Of a DNA stretch of 23,693 nt, positions 15,615-23,216 are shown piece by piece. The notes beneath the pieces were generated by a model. The model was not told the DNA's origin and ran no database searches. It saw only the letters and a list, made by a program, of their open reading frames with translations. This DNA comes from an uncultured Luteimonas sp. (GTDB taxonomy: Bacteria > Pseudomonadota > Gammaproteobacteria > Xanthomonadales > Xanthomonadaceae): the NCBI GenBank assembly GCA_938008415.1, contig CALLKI010000026.1, positions 1 through 23,693 on the forward strand, given 5' to 3'. The stretch's first letter is position 1; every line of letters begins with the position of its first letter. Position numbers and translations under genes: made by a program.

Positions 15615-16065
15615 GCCACTTCGCGCCCTCGCCCCGTCCTGCCCCCTCCAGGCGGGGATGGGGAATCCCAAGGGCGCAAGCGGTGGTGGTGATGCCGGAT
15701 CCCCCGCCCTCGCGTGCAAGGAAGGGGTGACGATGGCGGAGCTTGCGGCGCATGTCGAGCCGCCCGCGGGCGTGGGAGGGCTGGGCGGCGATCCGGCGCT
15801 GTACCGGCCTATCCCCCGCCTATCCCCCTCCCACGCGTGCGGGGGAAGGTCACCTCTGCGCCCTCTCCCATTGCCAAGCGTGGCTCCCTCCCCCGCGTGC
15901 GGGGGAGGGTCGTCCGCTTTCGCCTGCGGGCCGGCGTCTGGCATCCCCCTCTCCCTCGTGCGGGGGAGGGGCCGCGTCCCCAATGCGGCGGCAGGCGATT
16001 GTCACCCCTCCCCCCCGCGTGCGGGGGAGGGCCGGGGTGGGGGCAAAAGGGACACGGGGCACGCA
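15615..16065. repeat. Array of GC-rich palindromes with about 60-bp period between coq7 and speD
   Basis: No gene is supported in this convergent intergenic stretch. It holds at least four clear copies of a palindrome of about 25 bp, pattern CTCCCCC-GCGTGC-GGGGGAGGG, whose right arms begin at 15841, 15901, 15962 and 16023. Between them lie unrelated segments of 34-36 bp. Looser copies occur at about 15646-15667 and 15700-15727, with a possible remnant near 15770. Related elements are at 19074-19262 and 22436-22552, so it is a dispersed repeat family, not a CRISPR. Confidence 0.8.
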
Positions 16066-16103
16066 ACAAAACGGCCGGGCCGGCCCCGGGACCGGCCCGG
16101 CCG
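16066..16103 (-). terminator. Intrinsic terminator of speD
   Basis: CGGCCGGGCCGG (minus strand, 16103-16092), an 8-nt loop and CCGGCCCGGCCG (16083-16072) form a perfect 12-bp stem followed by TTTTGT (16071-16066). It lies 44 bp beyond the speD stop. Confidence 0.8.
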
Positions 16104-16146
16104 CGTCGAAGGCCGGGTGGCGATGCGCCCTGCCGGGCGCGCAGGA

Positions 16147-16938
16147 TCACTCGACCAGGTTGCGGCCCTGGTAGAGCTCCTCGATCTCGCGCTTGAGCCG
16201 CGCCTCGATCTTCATGCGCTCCTTGAACGACAGGTTCCGCGCCTTTTCCTCGAACAGGTAGTCGTCCAGGTCGAAGTCCTTCACGTGCATCTTCGTGTGG
16301 AAGATGTTCTCCTGGTAGACGTTGACGTCGATCATCTCGTACCGGGCCTTGATGTTCTTGGCCAGGTAGTCCTGGATCGAGTTGATCTTGTGGTCGATGT
16401 AGTGCTTCTTGCCTTTGATGTCGCGGGTGAAGCCACGGACGCGGTAGTCGATGACCACGATGTCGCTTTCCAGCGACTCGATCAGGTAGTTCAGGGCCTT
16501 CAGCGGCGAGATCACGCCGCAGGTGGACACGTCGATGTCGGCGCGGAACGTGGCGATCCCGTTGTCCGGATGGGTCTCGGGGTAGGTGTGGACGGTGATG
16601 TGCGACTTGTCCAGGTGCGCCACGACCGCGTCCGAGATCACGCCCTTGGCATCGGCCTTGTCGATCACCGGCTGCTCGGAGATCAGGATGGTCACCGAGG
16701 CGCCCTGCGGCTCGTAGTCCTGGCGGGCGACATTGAGGATGTTGGCGCCGATGATGTCCGCCACGTTGGTGAGGATCTCGGTGAGGCGGTCGGCGTTGTA
16801 TTCCTCGTCGATGTACTCGATGTAGCGCCGGCGCTCGTCCTCCGACGCCGCGTAGCACACGTCGTAGATGTTGAACGACAGCGACTTGGTGAGGTTGTTG
16901 AAGCCCTGGAGCTTCAGTCGGGGGAGCGGTTTGACCAC
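16147..16938 (-). CDS. speD: S-adenosylmethionine decarboxylase proenzyme
   Basis: This 263-residue proenzyme is of the long gammaproteobacterial SpeD type. It decarboxylates SAM to supply aminopropyl groups for spermidine. Autocleavage should occur at K111/S112 in LDKSHITVHTYPE, turning Ser112 into the pyruvoyl cofactor. The characteristic CGVISPLKALNYLIESLESD and RGFTRDIKGKKHYIDHKINSIQ segments are intact. Length is normal (about 264). The start is GTG 16938 (MVKPLPRL), as in Xanthomonas relatives. It is divergent from clp, with a shared 167-bp promoter region, and ends at a strong terminator. Confidence 0.96.
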   Translation of the reverse strand: MVKPLPRLKLQGFNNLTKSLSFNIYDVCYAASEDERRRYIEYIDEEYNADRLTEILTNVADIIGANILNVARQDYEPQGASVTILISEQPVIDKADAKGVISDAVVAHLDKSHITVHTYPETHPDNGIATFRADIDVSTCGVISPLKALNYLIESLESDIVVIDYRVRGFTRDIKGKKHYIDHKINSIQDYLAKNIKARYEMIDVNVYQENIFHTKMHVKDFDLDDYLFEEKARNLSFKERMKIEARLKREIEELYQGRNLVE

Positions 16939-16976
16939 GGCCGTCTTCCAGTGCAGTCGGGCAAGCGAAGTGGCGA

Positions 16977-17006
16977 ATTATGCGACAAACCGCGCCTGGA
17001 TGTCGG
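16977..17006 (-). promoter_or_regulatory. Probable speD promoter
   Basis: On the minus strand CCGACA (17006-17001), an 18-bp spacer and CATAAT (16982-16977) resemble a sigma70 promoter, about 39 bp upstream of the speD GTG. Confidence 0.45.
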
Positions 17007-17032
17007 AATCCGGCCGGCGGAGGCCCAGCGGT

Positions 17033-17061
17033 TTGCTCCCCGGGCCGGGACAGCCTAATCT
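17033..17061 (+). promoter_or_regulatory. Probable clp promoter
   Basis: TTGCTC (17033-17038), exactly 17 bp, then TAATCT (17056-17061) give a sigma70-like promoter 45 bp upstream of the proposed clp start. It points away from the speD promoter. Confidence 0.5.
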
Positions 17062-17105
17062 CTGGCCTGCCCCCTGTTCCATCAACTCCATTGAACCCTA
17101 CACCC

Positions 17106-17780
17106 GTGGCCCTGATCAGCAGCTTCCGACGGCCAGCGCACCCGCTGGCCCCGTCCCAGTCGACCATCGAGCGCTTCCTGGCCCACTGCCACCGCCGGCG
17201 CTACCCGCCGCGGACCGAGGTCTTCCGCCCGGGAGACCCGGCCGGGACCCTGTACTACGTGGTCAGCGGTTCGGTCAGCATCATCACCGAGGAGGATGAC
17301 GGCCGCGAGCTGGTCCTCGGCTACTTCGGCCCCGGCGAGTTCGTCGGCGAGATGGGCCTGTTCATCGAGACCGACGTGCGCGAGGTGATCCTGCGCACCC
17401 GGACCCAGTGCGAGCTGGCCGAGATCAGCTACGAACGCCTGGTCCAGCTGCTGGAGTGCAGCCTGGCCGGCGAGGCCACCTCGATCCTGTATGCCATCGG
17501 CGCCCAGCTCTCCCGCCGCCTGCTCGACACCAGCCGCAAGGCCGGCCGGCTGGCCTTCCTGGACGTCACCGACCGGATCACCCGCACCCTGCACGACCTG
17601 ACCCGTGAGCCCGAGGCGATGAGCCATCCCCAGGGCACGCAACTGCGGGTATCGCGGCAGGAGCTGGCCCGGCTGGTGGGCTGCTCCCGCGAGATGGCCG
17701 GCCGGGTGCTGAAGAAGCTCCAGGCCGACGGCAAGCTCTACGCCCGCGGCAAAACGATCGTGCTCTACGGGACCAGATGA
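17106..17780 (+). CDS. clp: CRP-like global regulator Clp
   Basis: This 224-residue transcription factor controls virulence, exopolysaccharide and secreted-enzyme genes in Xanthomonas and Lysobacter. The cyclic-nucleotide-type beta barrel runs from about 36 to 125 (FRPGDPAGTLYYVVSGSVSI, LGYFGPGEFVGEMGLF). The dimer helix is about 125-150. The winged HTH is SRQELARLVGCSREMAGRVLKKL (183-205). VREVILRTRTQCELAEI is conserved; E93 appears to line up with the E99 reported as important for cyclic di-GMP response in X. campestris Clp, so it may sense c-di-GMP rather than cAMP. The start is uncertain: GTG 17106 gives near-family length (about 230), and an in-frame start at 16980 would precede the promoter. 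Its last bases overlap the GNAT gene (ATGA). Confidence 0.93.
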   Translation: MALISSFRRPAHPLAPSQSTIERFLAHCHRRRYPPRTEVFRPGDPAGTLYYVVSGSVSIITEEDDGRELVLGYFGPGEFVGEMGLFIETDVREVILRTRTQCELAEISYERLVQLLECSLAGEATSILYAIGAQLSRRLLDTSRKAGRLAFLDVTDRITRTLHDLTREPEAMSHPQGTQLRVSRQELARLVGCSREMAGRVLKKLQADGKLYARGKTIVLYGTR

Positions 17781-18250
17781 AAGTCCTGCACTTCGGCCCC
17801 CGGGGTGACCTGCCGGACGCCGACCTGCGCAGCGCGACCCTGATGGACGCGGACGACGTGGCCGGGCTGCTGACCGAGCTCGGCTACCCCTGCGACCGCA
17901 CCGAGGCCGAACGGCGGATCCGCACGATCATCGAGAACGACCGCCAGGCCCTGGTCGTGGCACGGGTCGGCGGGGTGGTCTCGGGGCTGCTGGCGCTGGA
18001 CTTCATGTACTACCTCCCGCTGGGCACCACCACCTGCCGGATCACCGCGCTGGTGGTCACCTCCTCCGCGCGCGGGCAGGGCCTGGGCCGGCAGCTCGTG
18101 CTCGAGGCCGAGCGCCGGGCCCGCGCCGGCGGCGCCACCCGGCTGGAGCTGGCCAGCGGCTCGCAGCGCAAGGACGCCCATGCCTTCTACCGTGCCGTCG
18201 GCTTCAGCGACGGCACCCTGCGCTTCATCAAGCACCTCGGCGACGCCTGA
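17777..18250 (+). CDS. GNAT-family N-acetyltransferase
   Basis: This 157-residue protein has the GNAT fold. TALVVTSSARGQGLGRQLV (90-108) supplies the acetyl-CoA pyrophosphate loop R/Q-x-x-G-x-G, and the C-terminal AHAFYRAVGF motif is typical. The substrate is unknown. ATG 17777 overlaps the clp stop by 4 bp, so it is almost certainly translated with clp. The N-terminal 20 residues are variable. Confidence 0.85.
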   Translation: MKVLHFGPRGDLPDADLRSATLMDADDVAGLLTELGYPCDRTEAERRIRTIIENDRQALVVARVGGVVSGLLALDFMYYLPLGTTTCRITALVVTSSARGQGLGRQLVLEAERRARAGGATRLELASGSQRKDAHAFYRAVGFSDGTLRFIKHLGDA

Positions 18251-18319
18251 GCGGATAACGGATTCCTGACCCGGCAGCCCATAATCTCGGGCTTTCCCAG
18301 ACCCGGGTGCACGCTTCGC

Positions 18320-19069
18320 ATGGAGTTCGGCGAGCAATTCCTCTGGTTCGTGCTGGTCGGCCTCGGTGCGCAGCTGATCGACGGCGCGCTGGGCATGGCC
18401 TTCGGCCTGCTTTCCTCCTCGATCCTCCTGGGCCTGGGCCTGCCGCCCGCGGCGGTCAGCGCCAGCGTGCACACCGCCGAGGTGTTCACCACCGGGGCGT
18501 CCGGGGTTTCCCACCTGGTCATGCGCAACGTGGACCGCAGGCTGTTCTTCCGGCTGGCCATCCCCGGGATGGTCGGCGGCGCGACCGGGGCCTACCTCCT
18601 GACCCGACTGCCCGGCGAACTGGTCCGGCCCTTCGTCTACGCCTACCTGCTGGTGCTGGCGGTGGTGATCCTGCTGCGCGCCTTCGGCAGGCTGGTCCCA
18701 CAGGGCGAGGTCCGGCGGGTCCCGGTACTGGGCTTCGTCGCCGGCCTGCTCGACGCCACCGGCGGGGGTGGCTGGGGCCCGATCGCCACCTCCACCCTGC
18801 TCGCCCGCGGCGGCAAGGCCCGTCACACCATCGGCACGGTCAACGCCGCCGAGTTCCTGGTGACCCTGGTGGTCTCGGTGACCTTCCTGCTGACCATGGG
18901 CTTCCAGCACCTGCAGATCGTGGCCGGCCTCTTGGTGGGCGGCATGATCGCCGCACCGCTGGCCGCGGTGTTCGTGCGCTACGTCAACGAGCGCTGGGTG
19001 CTGTTCGCGGTGGGCCTGCTGGTGCTGGCGATCAGCAGCTGGCAGATCACCCGGGCGTTCCTCGCCTGA
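18320..19069 (+). CDS. TauE/SafE-family membrane exporter
   Basis: This 249-residue inner-membrane protein has about seven to eight hydrophobic segments (for example 8-24, 29-45, 78-95, 105-120, 178-198, 206-224, 230-246). The duplicated TauE/SafE signature is present: GALGMAFGLLSSSILL in the first half and LLDATGGGGWGPIATSTLL in the second. The family includes putative sulfite/organosulfur exporters (PF01925). The substrate is not determined here, and the sulfur genes cbs/metB are 9 kb away. A CATAAT -10-like box (18280-18285) lies 35 bp upstream of ATG 18320. It is convergent with the HAD gene across palindromic repeats. Confidence 0.88.
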   Translation: MEFGEQFLWFVLVGLGAQLIDGALGMAFGLLSSSILLGLGLPPAAVSASVHTAEVFTTGASGVSHLVMRNVDRRLFFRLAIPGMVGGATGAYLLTRLPGELVRPFVYAYLLVLAVVILLRAFGRLVPQGEVRRVPVLGFVAGLLDATGGGGWGPIATSTLLARGGKARHTIGTVNAAEFLVTLVVSVTFLLTMGFQHLQIVAGLLVGGMIAAPLAAVFVRYVNERWVLFAVGLLVLAISSWQITRAFLA

Positions 19070-19073
19070 AGCC

Positions 19074-19262
19074 TCCAGGCGGGGGCAAGGAGTCCCCTCG
19101 CCCCTGCAGACCTCCTTGCGCCTGCTCCCCGCCCAGCCCTCGCACAACCACTCCGTCCCGCCCCCGGCCCGCACTACGATCCCCTCCCCCGTTTGCGGGG
19201 AGGGGCCGGGGCGATTCAGGCCGGCATTACCGCTCCCTCCCCCGTTCCCGGGAGAGGTGAGC
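19074..19262. repeat. Dispersed GC-rich palindromes between tauE-like and HAD genes
   Basis: CTCCAGGCGGGGG (from about 19074) resembles the first element after coq7 (about 15646). CCCCTCCCC-CGTTTGC-GGGGAGGGG (19181-19205) followed by CCGGGGCG is a full copy of the family. CTCCCTCCCCCGTTCCCGGGAG (from 19232) is a damaged copy that lies inside the 3' end of the HAD gene. The full copy may also end transcripts from both sides. Confidence 0.7.
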
Positions 19263-19985
19263 CTGCGTTCCGACGGGATCGCCGGCGCGGTGGCGGCAGC
19301 CCCAGTTGAGGATCGGGGTGCCCGGCGGGAGCACACGCCGGAACATGGCCACGTTCGAGGCCCTGGGGTTGACCACGACCGGCGACCTGGCCGCCCTGAG
19401 CAGCGGCAGGTCGGCACTGGAATCGGAATAGGCGATGTCGATGCGGTCGTAGCCGTGCTCGCGCAGCATCCGCATCTTCTCCTCCGCGTGGCAGTGGCGG
19501 ATGGCGATGATGGCGCCGAGGCGCCGACCGACCACGGTGCCGATCACCGGCACGTGCTCGTGCGCGACGAAGCCGAGGATGGCGCGCGCCAGTTCCGGCG
19601 GCGCGCCGGTGGCGATGACCACGCGGTCACCCGCCTCCAGGTGCCGGCGCAGCACGTCCAGCGCGACCGGCAGCAGTCGCGCCCTGATCTGCCCCGCCTG
19701 CAGGGCGACGTAGCGGCCGATGGCGTCGTCCAGCATGCGCCCACGCGGCATGCCGACCGTGCCGATCCAGATGAAGCCGGAGATGCCGATGCGGCGCGTG
19801 GGCAGGAACGCGACCATCGGCCCGAGCACCGGCGCCGCCAGCAGCGCCAGCAGGGTGCGCCACCAGCTGCGCCGGATCAGCCACGCGCACAGGTGGCCGC
19901 CCGAGTCGCCATCGTAGAGGGTGTGGTCGAAGTCGAAGACGACGACCTGCGCCCGATCGCGCGCTGTCGTGGATGCGGGAGTCAT
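19227..19985 (-). CDS. HAD-IB family phosphatase
   Basis: This 252-residue protein resembles the SerB-like HAD-IB group (TIGR01490 type). Motif I is VVFDFDHTLYDGDSG with nucleophile D18 and acid D20. Motif II/III region is VVIATGAPPELAR, and motif IV is AYSDSSADLPLL. A hydrophobic stretch at about 40-62 forms the cap or a membrane-associated helix. The substrate is not known; a phosphomonoester is expected. ATG 19985 overlaps the trpC stop (ATGA), so it is the last gene of the trp transcript. The C-terminal tail (GTQAHLSRERGRER) is encoded by a palindromic repeat and ends at TAA 19227, so the native C-terminus was probably altered. Confidence 0.85.
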   Translation of the reverse strand: MTPASTTARDRAQVVVFDFDHTLYDGDSGGHLCAWLIRRSWWRTLLALLAAPVLGPMVAFLPTRRIGISGFIWIGTVGMPRGRMLDDAIGRYVALQAGQIRARLLPVALDVLRRHLEAGDRVVIATGAPPELARAILGFVAHEHVPVIGTVVGRRLGAIIAIRHCHAEEKMRMLREHGYDRIDIAYSDSSADLPLLRAARSPVVVNPRASNVAMFRRVLPPGTPILNWGCRHRAGDPVGTQAHLSRERGRER

Positions 19986-20809
19986 GCCGGGAAGAACAGC
20001 CTCCGCAGGGCGGCGCCGGGATCGGGCTCGCGCATGAACGCCTCGCCGACCAGGAACGCGTGCACGCCGGCCTCGCGCATCCAGCGCACGTCGTCCGGGG
20101 TGTGGATGCCGCTCTCGGTCACCAGCAGGCGGTCGCGCGGCACCGCGTCGCGCAGCGAGAGCGTGGTCTCCAGCGAGACCTCGAAGGTGCGCAGGCTGCG
20201 GTTGTTGATCCCGACCAGCGGCGCCGGCACCTGGATCGCCCGCTCCAGTTCGTCGATGTCGTGCACTTCCACCAGCACGTCCATGCCCAGCTGCATCGCC
20301 AGCCCGGCCAGCTCCTGCAGCTGCAGGTCGGACAGCGCGGCGACGATCAGCAGGATGCAGTCCGCCCCGAGCATGCGCGCCTCGTGCACCTGGTACGGGT
20401 CGATGGTGAAGTCCTTGCGCAGCACCGGCAGCGCGCACGCGGCGCGCGCGGCCTGCAGGTACGCGTCGGAACCCTGGAAGAAGTCCACGTCGGTCAGCAC
20501 CGACATGCAGGCGGCGCCAGCCTCCTCGTAGCTGCGCGCGATCGCGGCGGGGTCGAAGTCGGGGCGGATCACGCCCTTCGACGGGCTGGCCTTCTTGGCC
20601 TCGGCGATCACCGCCGGCTGCCCGGCCGCGACCCTCGCCTCCAGCGCCGCGGCGAAGCCGCGCGCCGGCGGCATGCCGGCCGCGCGCGCGGCGACCTCGG
20701 CCAGCGGCAGCACCGCCGAACGGGCGGCCACCTCCTCCGCCTTGCGGCGCAGGATGGCCTGGAGGATGTCCTCGCGCTTCGGCGCTGGGTTCAGCAGGAA
20801 CCTGTTCAT
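19982..20809 (-). CDS. trpC: Indole-3-glycerol phosphate synthase
   Basis: This 275-residue TIM-barrel enzyme closes the ring of CdRP to indole-3-glycerol phosphate in tryptophan synthesis. Signature segments are VIAEAKKASPSKGVIR (68-82, catalytic E70 and K72), VLRKDFTIDPYQV (general acid K132), LVEVHDIDELE, GINNRSLRTFEV and VTESGIHTPDDV. It is monofunctional; no trpF domain is fused. ATG 20809 fits family length, and the in-frame start at 20890 adds non-conserved residues. It follows the ABM gene by 102 bp and overlaps the HAD gene by 4 bp. Confidence 0.97.
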   Translation of the reverse strand: MNRFLLNPAPKREDILQAILRRKAEEVAARSAVLPLAEVAARAAGMPPARGFAAALEARVAAGQPAVIAEAKKASPSKGVIRPDFDPAAIARSYEEAGAACMSVLTDVDFFQGSDAYLQAARAACALPVLRKDFTIDPYQVHEARMLGADCILLIVAALSDLQLQELAGLAMQLGMDVLVEVHDIDELERAIQVPAPLVGINNRSLRTFEVSLETTLSLRDAVPRDRLLVTESGIHTPDDVRWMREAGVHAFLVGEAFMREPDPGAALRRLFFPA

Positions 20810-20911
20810 GGCATCAATGTCCGCACGGCGCACCCGTTGCGCCGGACCATCGCGCCCGCCGGTCCACCGGACCTGGCAGGCAGGCCGCATTTCACGCGGG
20901 CGTGGTGTGGA

Positions 20912-21283
20912 TTATCGCGCGGTTTCGCCGCTCCCGCGCTGCCGGCCGCCCTCGCGGTCCCAGCCGTATGCACGCTCGACCCGCGCCACGCGCAGTTCGA
21001 AGTGCCGGTACCATTCCGCGCGGCCACGCTCGCGCGCGGCCTCGTGCTCGACGTGCCGGCGCCAGTCGCGGATCGCCTCCTCGCTTTCCCAGTAGGAGAC
21101 CGTGATGCCGAACCCATCGGCGCCGCGTACCGACTCCACCCCGAGGAAACCGGGCTGCCGGCCCGCCAGCTCGACCATGCGATCGGCGGTTTCCCCGTAG
21201 CCCTCCTCCACGCCGGTGCGCGTGGAGCTGAAGATCACGGCGTAGTACGGCGGCTGCGGCAGCCTGGCGAACGGCTCGTTCAT
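20912..21283 (-). CDS. Antibiotic biosynthesis monooxygenase (ABM) domain protein
   Basis: This 123-residue protein has the ferredoxin-like ABM fold pattern: YYAVIFSSTRT strand, YGETADRMVELAGRQPGFLGVESVR, GITVSYWESEEAIRDWRRHVEH, and a basic RAEWYRHFELRVARVER helix/strand. Related proteins are small dimeric cofactor-free oxygenases or heme/quinone-handling proteins. Most chromosomal copies have no known substrate. ATG 21283 lies 27 bp after trpD and the gene precedes trpC, so it is embedded in the trp operon. The last 15 residues are disordered and Gly/Arg-rich. Confidence 0.85.
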   Translation of the reverse strand: MNEPFARLPQPPYYAVIFSSTRTGVEEGYGETADRMVELAGRQPGFLGVESVRGADGFGITVSYWESEEAIRDWRRHVEHEAARERGRAEWYRHFELRVARVERAYGWDREGGRQRGSGETAR

Positions 21284-21310
21284 GGCATCGTCCTCTGCAC
21301 GGGGACGCGA

Positions 21311-22351
21311 TTATCCTCCATCGCCCGTGATCCGGCGGGTGGCCTCGACGAACTCGCCAAGCTTTGCCATGGCGGCCCCGGAGGCGATCGCCTCGCGCGC
21401 CATCGGCACGCCATCGGCGATCGAACCGGCCACGCCGGAGACGTACAGCGCCGCGGCGGCGTTGAGCACCACGATCTCCAGCGGCAGGCCCGGCCTGTTC
21501 TGCAGCACGGACAGCACCATTTCCCGCGACTGCGCGGCGTCGGCCACGCGCAGGTTGCGGCTGCCGCCCATCGCGATGCCGAAATCCTCGGGGTGGATCT
21601 CGTACTCGTGCACCTCGCCGTCGCGCAGCTCGCCGACCATGGTGGCGGCGCCGAGCGAGATCTCGTCCATGCCGTCGCGGCCCCAGACCACCAGAGCGCG
21701 CTCGGTGCCCAGCTGCTGCAGCACGCGCACCTGGATGCCGACGAGGTCCGGGTGGAACACGCCCATCAGGATCGACGGCGCGCCGGCGGGGTTGGTCAGC
21801 GGGCCGAGGATGTTGAAGATCGTGCGCACGCCCATCTCGCGGCGCACCGGCGCCACGACCTTCATCGCCGGGTGGTGGATCGGCGCGAACATGAAGCCGA
21901 TGCCGGTCTCGGCGATGGTCCGGGCCACCTGGCCGGACTGCAGCTCGATCCGCGCGCCGAGCGCCTCGAGCACGTCGGCGCTGCCGGACTTCGACGAGAC
22001 GCTGCGGTTGCCGTGCTTGGCCACACGCGCGCCGGCCGCGGCGGCGACGAACATGCTGGCGGTGGAGATGTTGAAGGTGTGCGCGCCATCGCCGCCGGTG
22101 CCGACGATGTCCACCAGGTGCGTGCGGTCGGCGACCTCGACCCTGTTCGACAGCTCGCGCATCACCTTCGCCGCCGCCGCGATCTCCCCCACCGTCTCCT
22201 TCTTCACCCGAAGCCCGGTGAGGATGGCCGCGGTCATCGCCGGCGAGACCTCGCCGCGCATGATCTGGCGCATCAGCTCCACCATCTCGTCGTAGAAGAT
22301 CTCGCGGTGCTCGATGGTGCGCTGCAGGGCTTCTTGCGGAGTGATGGGCAT
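21311..22351 (-). CDS. trpD: Anthranilate phosphoribosyltransferase
   Basis: This 346-residue enzyme joins anthranilate and PRPP to make phosphoribosylanthranilate. The PRPP/Mg site is intact: VDIVGTGGDG (80-89), NISTAS (94-99) and KHGNRSVSSKSGSAD (112-126). The downstream GRDGMDEISLGAAT segment is also typical. Length is normal. ATG 22351 (MPITPQEALQRTIEHREI) is the family start; the in-frame frame up to 22597 runs into repeat DNA. It is separated from trpG by 268 bp that carry palindromic repeats. Confidence 0.97.
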   Translation of the reverse strand: MPITPQEALQRTIEHREIFYDEMVELMRQIMRGEVSPAMTAAILTGLRVKKETVGEIAAAAKVMRELSNRVEVADRTHLVDIVGTGGDGAHTFNISTASMFVAAAAGARVAKHGNRSVSSKSGSADVLEALGARIELQSGQVARTIAETGIGFMFAPIHHPAMKVVAPVRREMGVRTIFNILGPLTNPAGAPSILMGVFHPDLVGIQVRVLQQLGTERALVVWGRDGMDEISLGAATMVGELRDGEVHEYEIHPEDFGIAMGGSRNLRVADAAQSREMVLSVLQNRPGLPLEIVVLNAAAALYVSGVAGSIADGVPMAREAIASGAAMAKLGEFVEATRRITGDGG

Positions 22352-22435
22352 GGCTGGAACCTGGTTCTGCGGTGTATGCGGTTGCGGGATGGCGCCTTCA
22401 GGGCCTGTCACGGAAACGGGTGCGGAATTGCGGTG

Positions 22436-22552
22436 TCTCCCTCCCCCACCCCGGTCCTCCCCCGCAATCGGGGGAGGGAGAACAGTCCGCCCGTGGAAGA
22501 CGGCGTACGATCCGCTTGCCGGGGTCGCCTCTCCCGCCCCGGCTGGCGGGGG
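22436..22552. repeat. Palindromic repeat pair between trpG and trpD
   Basis: TCTCCCTCCCCC (22436-22447) and GGGGGAGGGAGA flank a core CCTCCCCCG-CAAT-CGGGGGAGG (about 22457-22478), preceded by CCACCCCGG. The same CCACCCCGG-CCTCCCCCGCA layout occurs on the minus strand at about 16040-16005. A second, looser copy CTCCCGCC...GGCGGGGGA lies at about 22531-22552. No gene is present in 22352-22619. Confidence 0.75.
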
Positions 22553-22619
22553 AAGGCCGGTACGGGGGCATGGCCGGGATGGACATCCGCATGGCACCTC
22601 ATCGTCTGCGCACGGACTG

Positions 22620-23207
22620 CTACGCCGGCGGCCGTTCCAGGAAATTCCTGAGCAGTGCGTGGCCGTGCCCGGTCAGGATCGACTCGGGATGGAACTGCAC
22701 CCCCTCGACCGGGTGCTCGCGGTGGCGCAGGCCCATGATCTCCTCGAACGAGCCATCCTCGTGCTCGGTCCACGCGGTCACTTCCAGGCAGGCGGGCAAC
22801 GTCTCGCGCTCGACCACCAGCGAGTGGTAGCGGGTGGCCTCGTAGCCGTCCGGCAGGCCGGCGAACACGCCCTGTCCGGTGTGCCGGATCCGCGAGGTCT
22901 TGCCGTGCATGATCCGCCTGGCTCGCACCACCCGGCCGCCATAGGCCTGGCCGATGGCCTGGTGGCCGAGGCACACGCCGAGGATCGGGATGCGTTCGCC
23001 GAGCCGCTCGATCACCTGCAGCGACACGCCCGCCTCGTCCGGCGTGCACGGCCCGGGCGAGATCACGATCCGCTCCGGCGCCAGCGCCTCGATCTGCCCG
23101 ACCGTCAGCACGTCGTTGCGCTCCACCCGCACCTCGGCGCCCAGTTCCTGCAGGTACTGCACGAGGTTCCAGGTGAAGCTGTCGTAGTTGTCGATCATCA
23201 ACAACAC
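22620..23207 (-). CDS. trpG: Anthranilate synthase glutamine amidotransferase component
   Basis: This 195-residue class I amidotransferase supplies ammonia from glutamine to TrpE for anthranilate formation. It may also serve PabB for folate synthesis. The triad is intact: C79 in GVCLGHQAIGQ, with H173 and E175 in GVQFHPES. The oxyanion-loop motif ISPGPCTPDEAG (49-60) is present. The start is GTG 23207 (MLLMIDNYDSFTWN), with AAGGT 7-12 nt upstream. That Shine-Dalgarno overlaps the stop codon of the truncated foreign gene just upstream. No trpE is visible on the right side. Confidence 0.96.
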   Translation of the reverse strand: MLLMIDNYDSFTWNLVQYLQELGAEVRVERNDVLTVGQIEALAPERIVISPGPCTPDEAGVSLQVIERLGERIPILGVCLGHQAIGQAYGGRVVRARRIMHGKTSRIRHTGQGVFAGLPDGYEATRYHSLVVERETLPACLEVTAWTEHEDGSFEEIMGLRHREHPVEGVQFHPESILTGHGHALLRNFLERPPA

Positions 23208-23216
23208 GGGCAGACC

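Noticed and set aside
15824..16048. CRISPR array
   Set aside because: The repeats are imperfect, fully palindromic, present in single copies at two other intergenic sites, and there are no cas genes in the window.
19973..22651. An 892-codon plus-strand open frame
   Set aside because: It is the antisense shadow of trpC, the ABM gene and trpD, with His/Arg/Asp-rich low-complexity translation and no recognisable motif.
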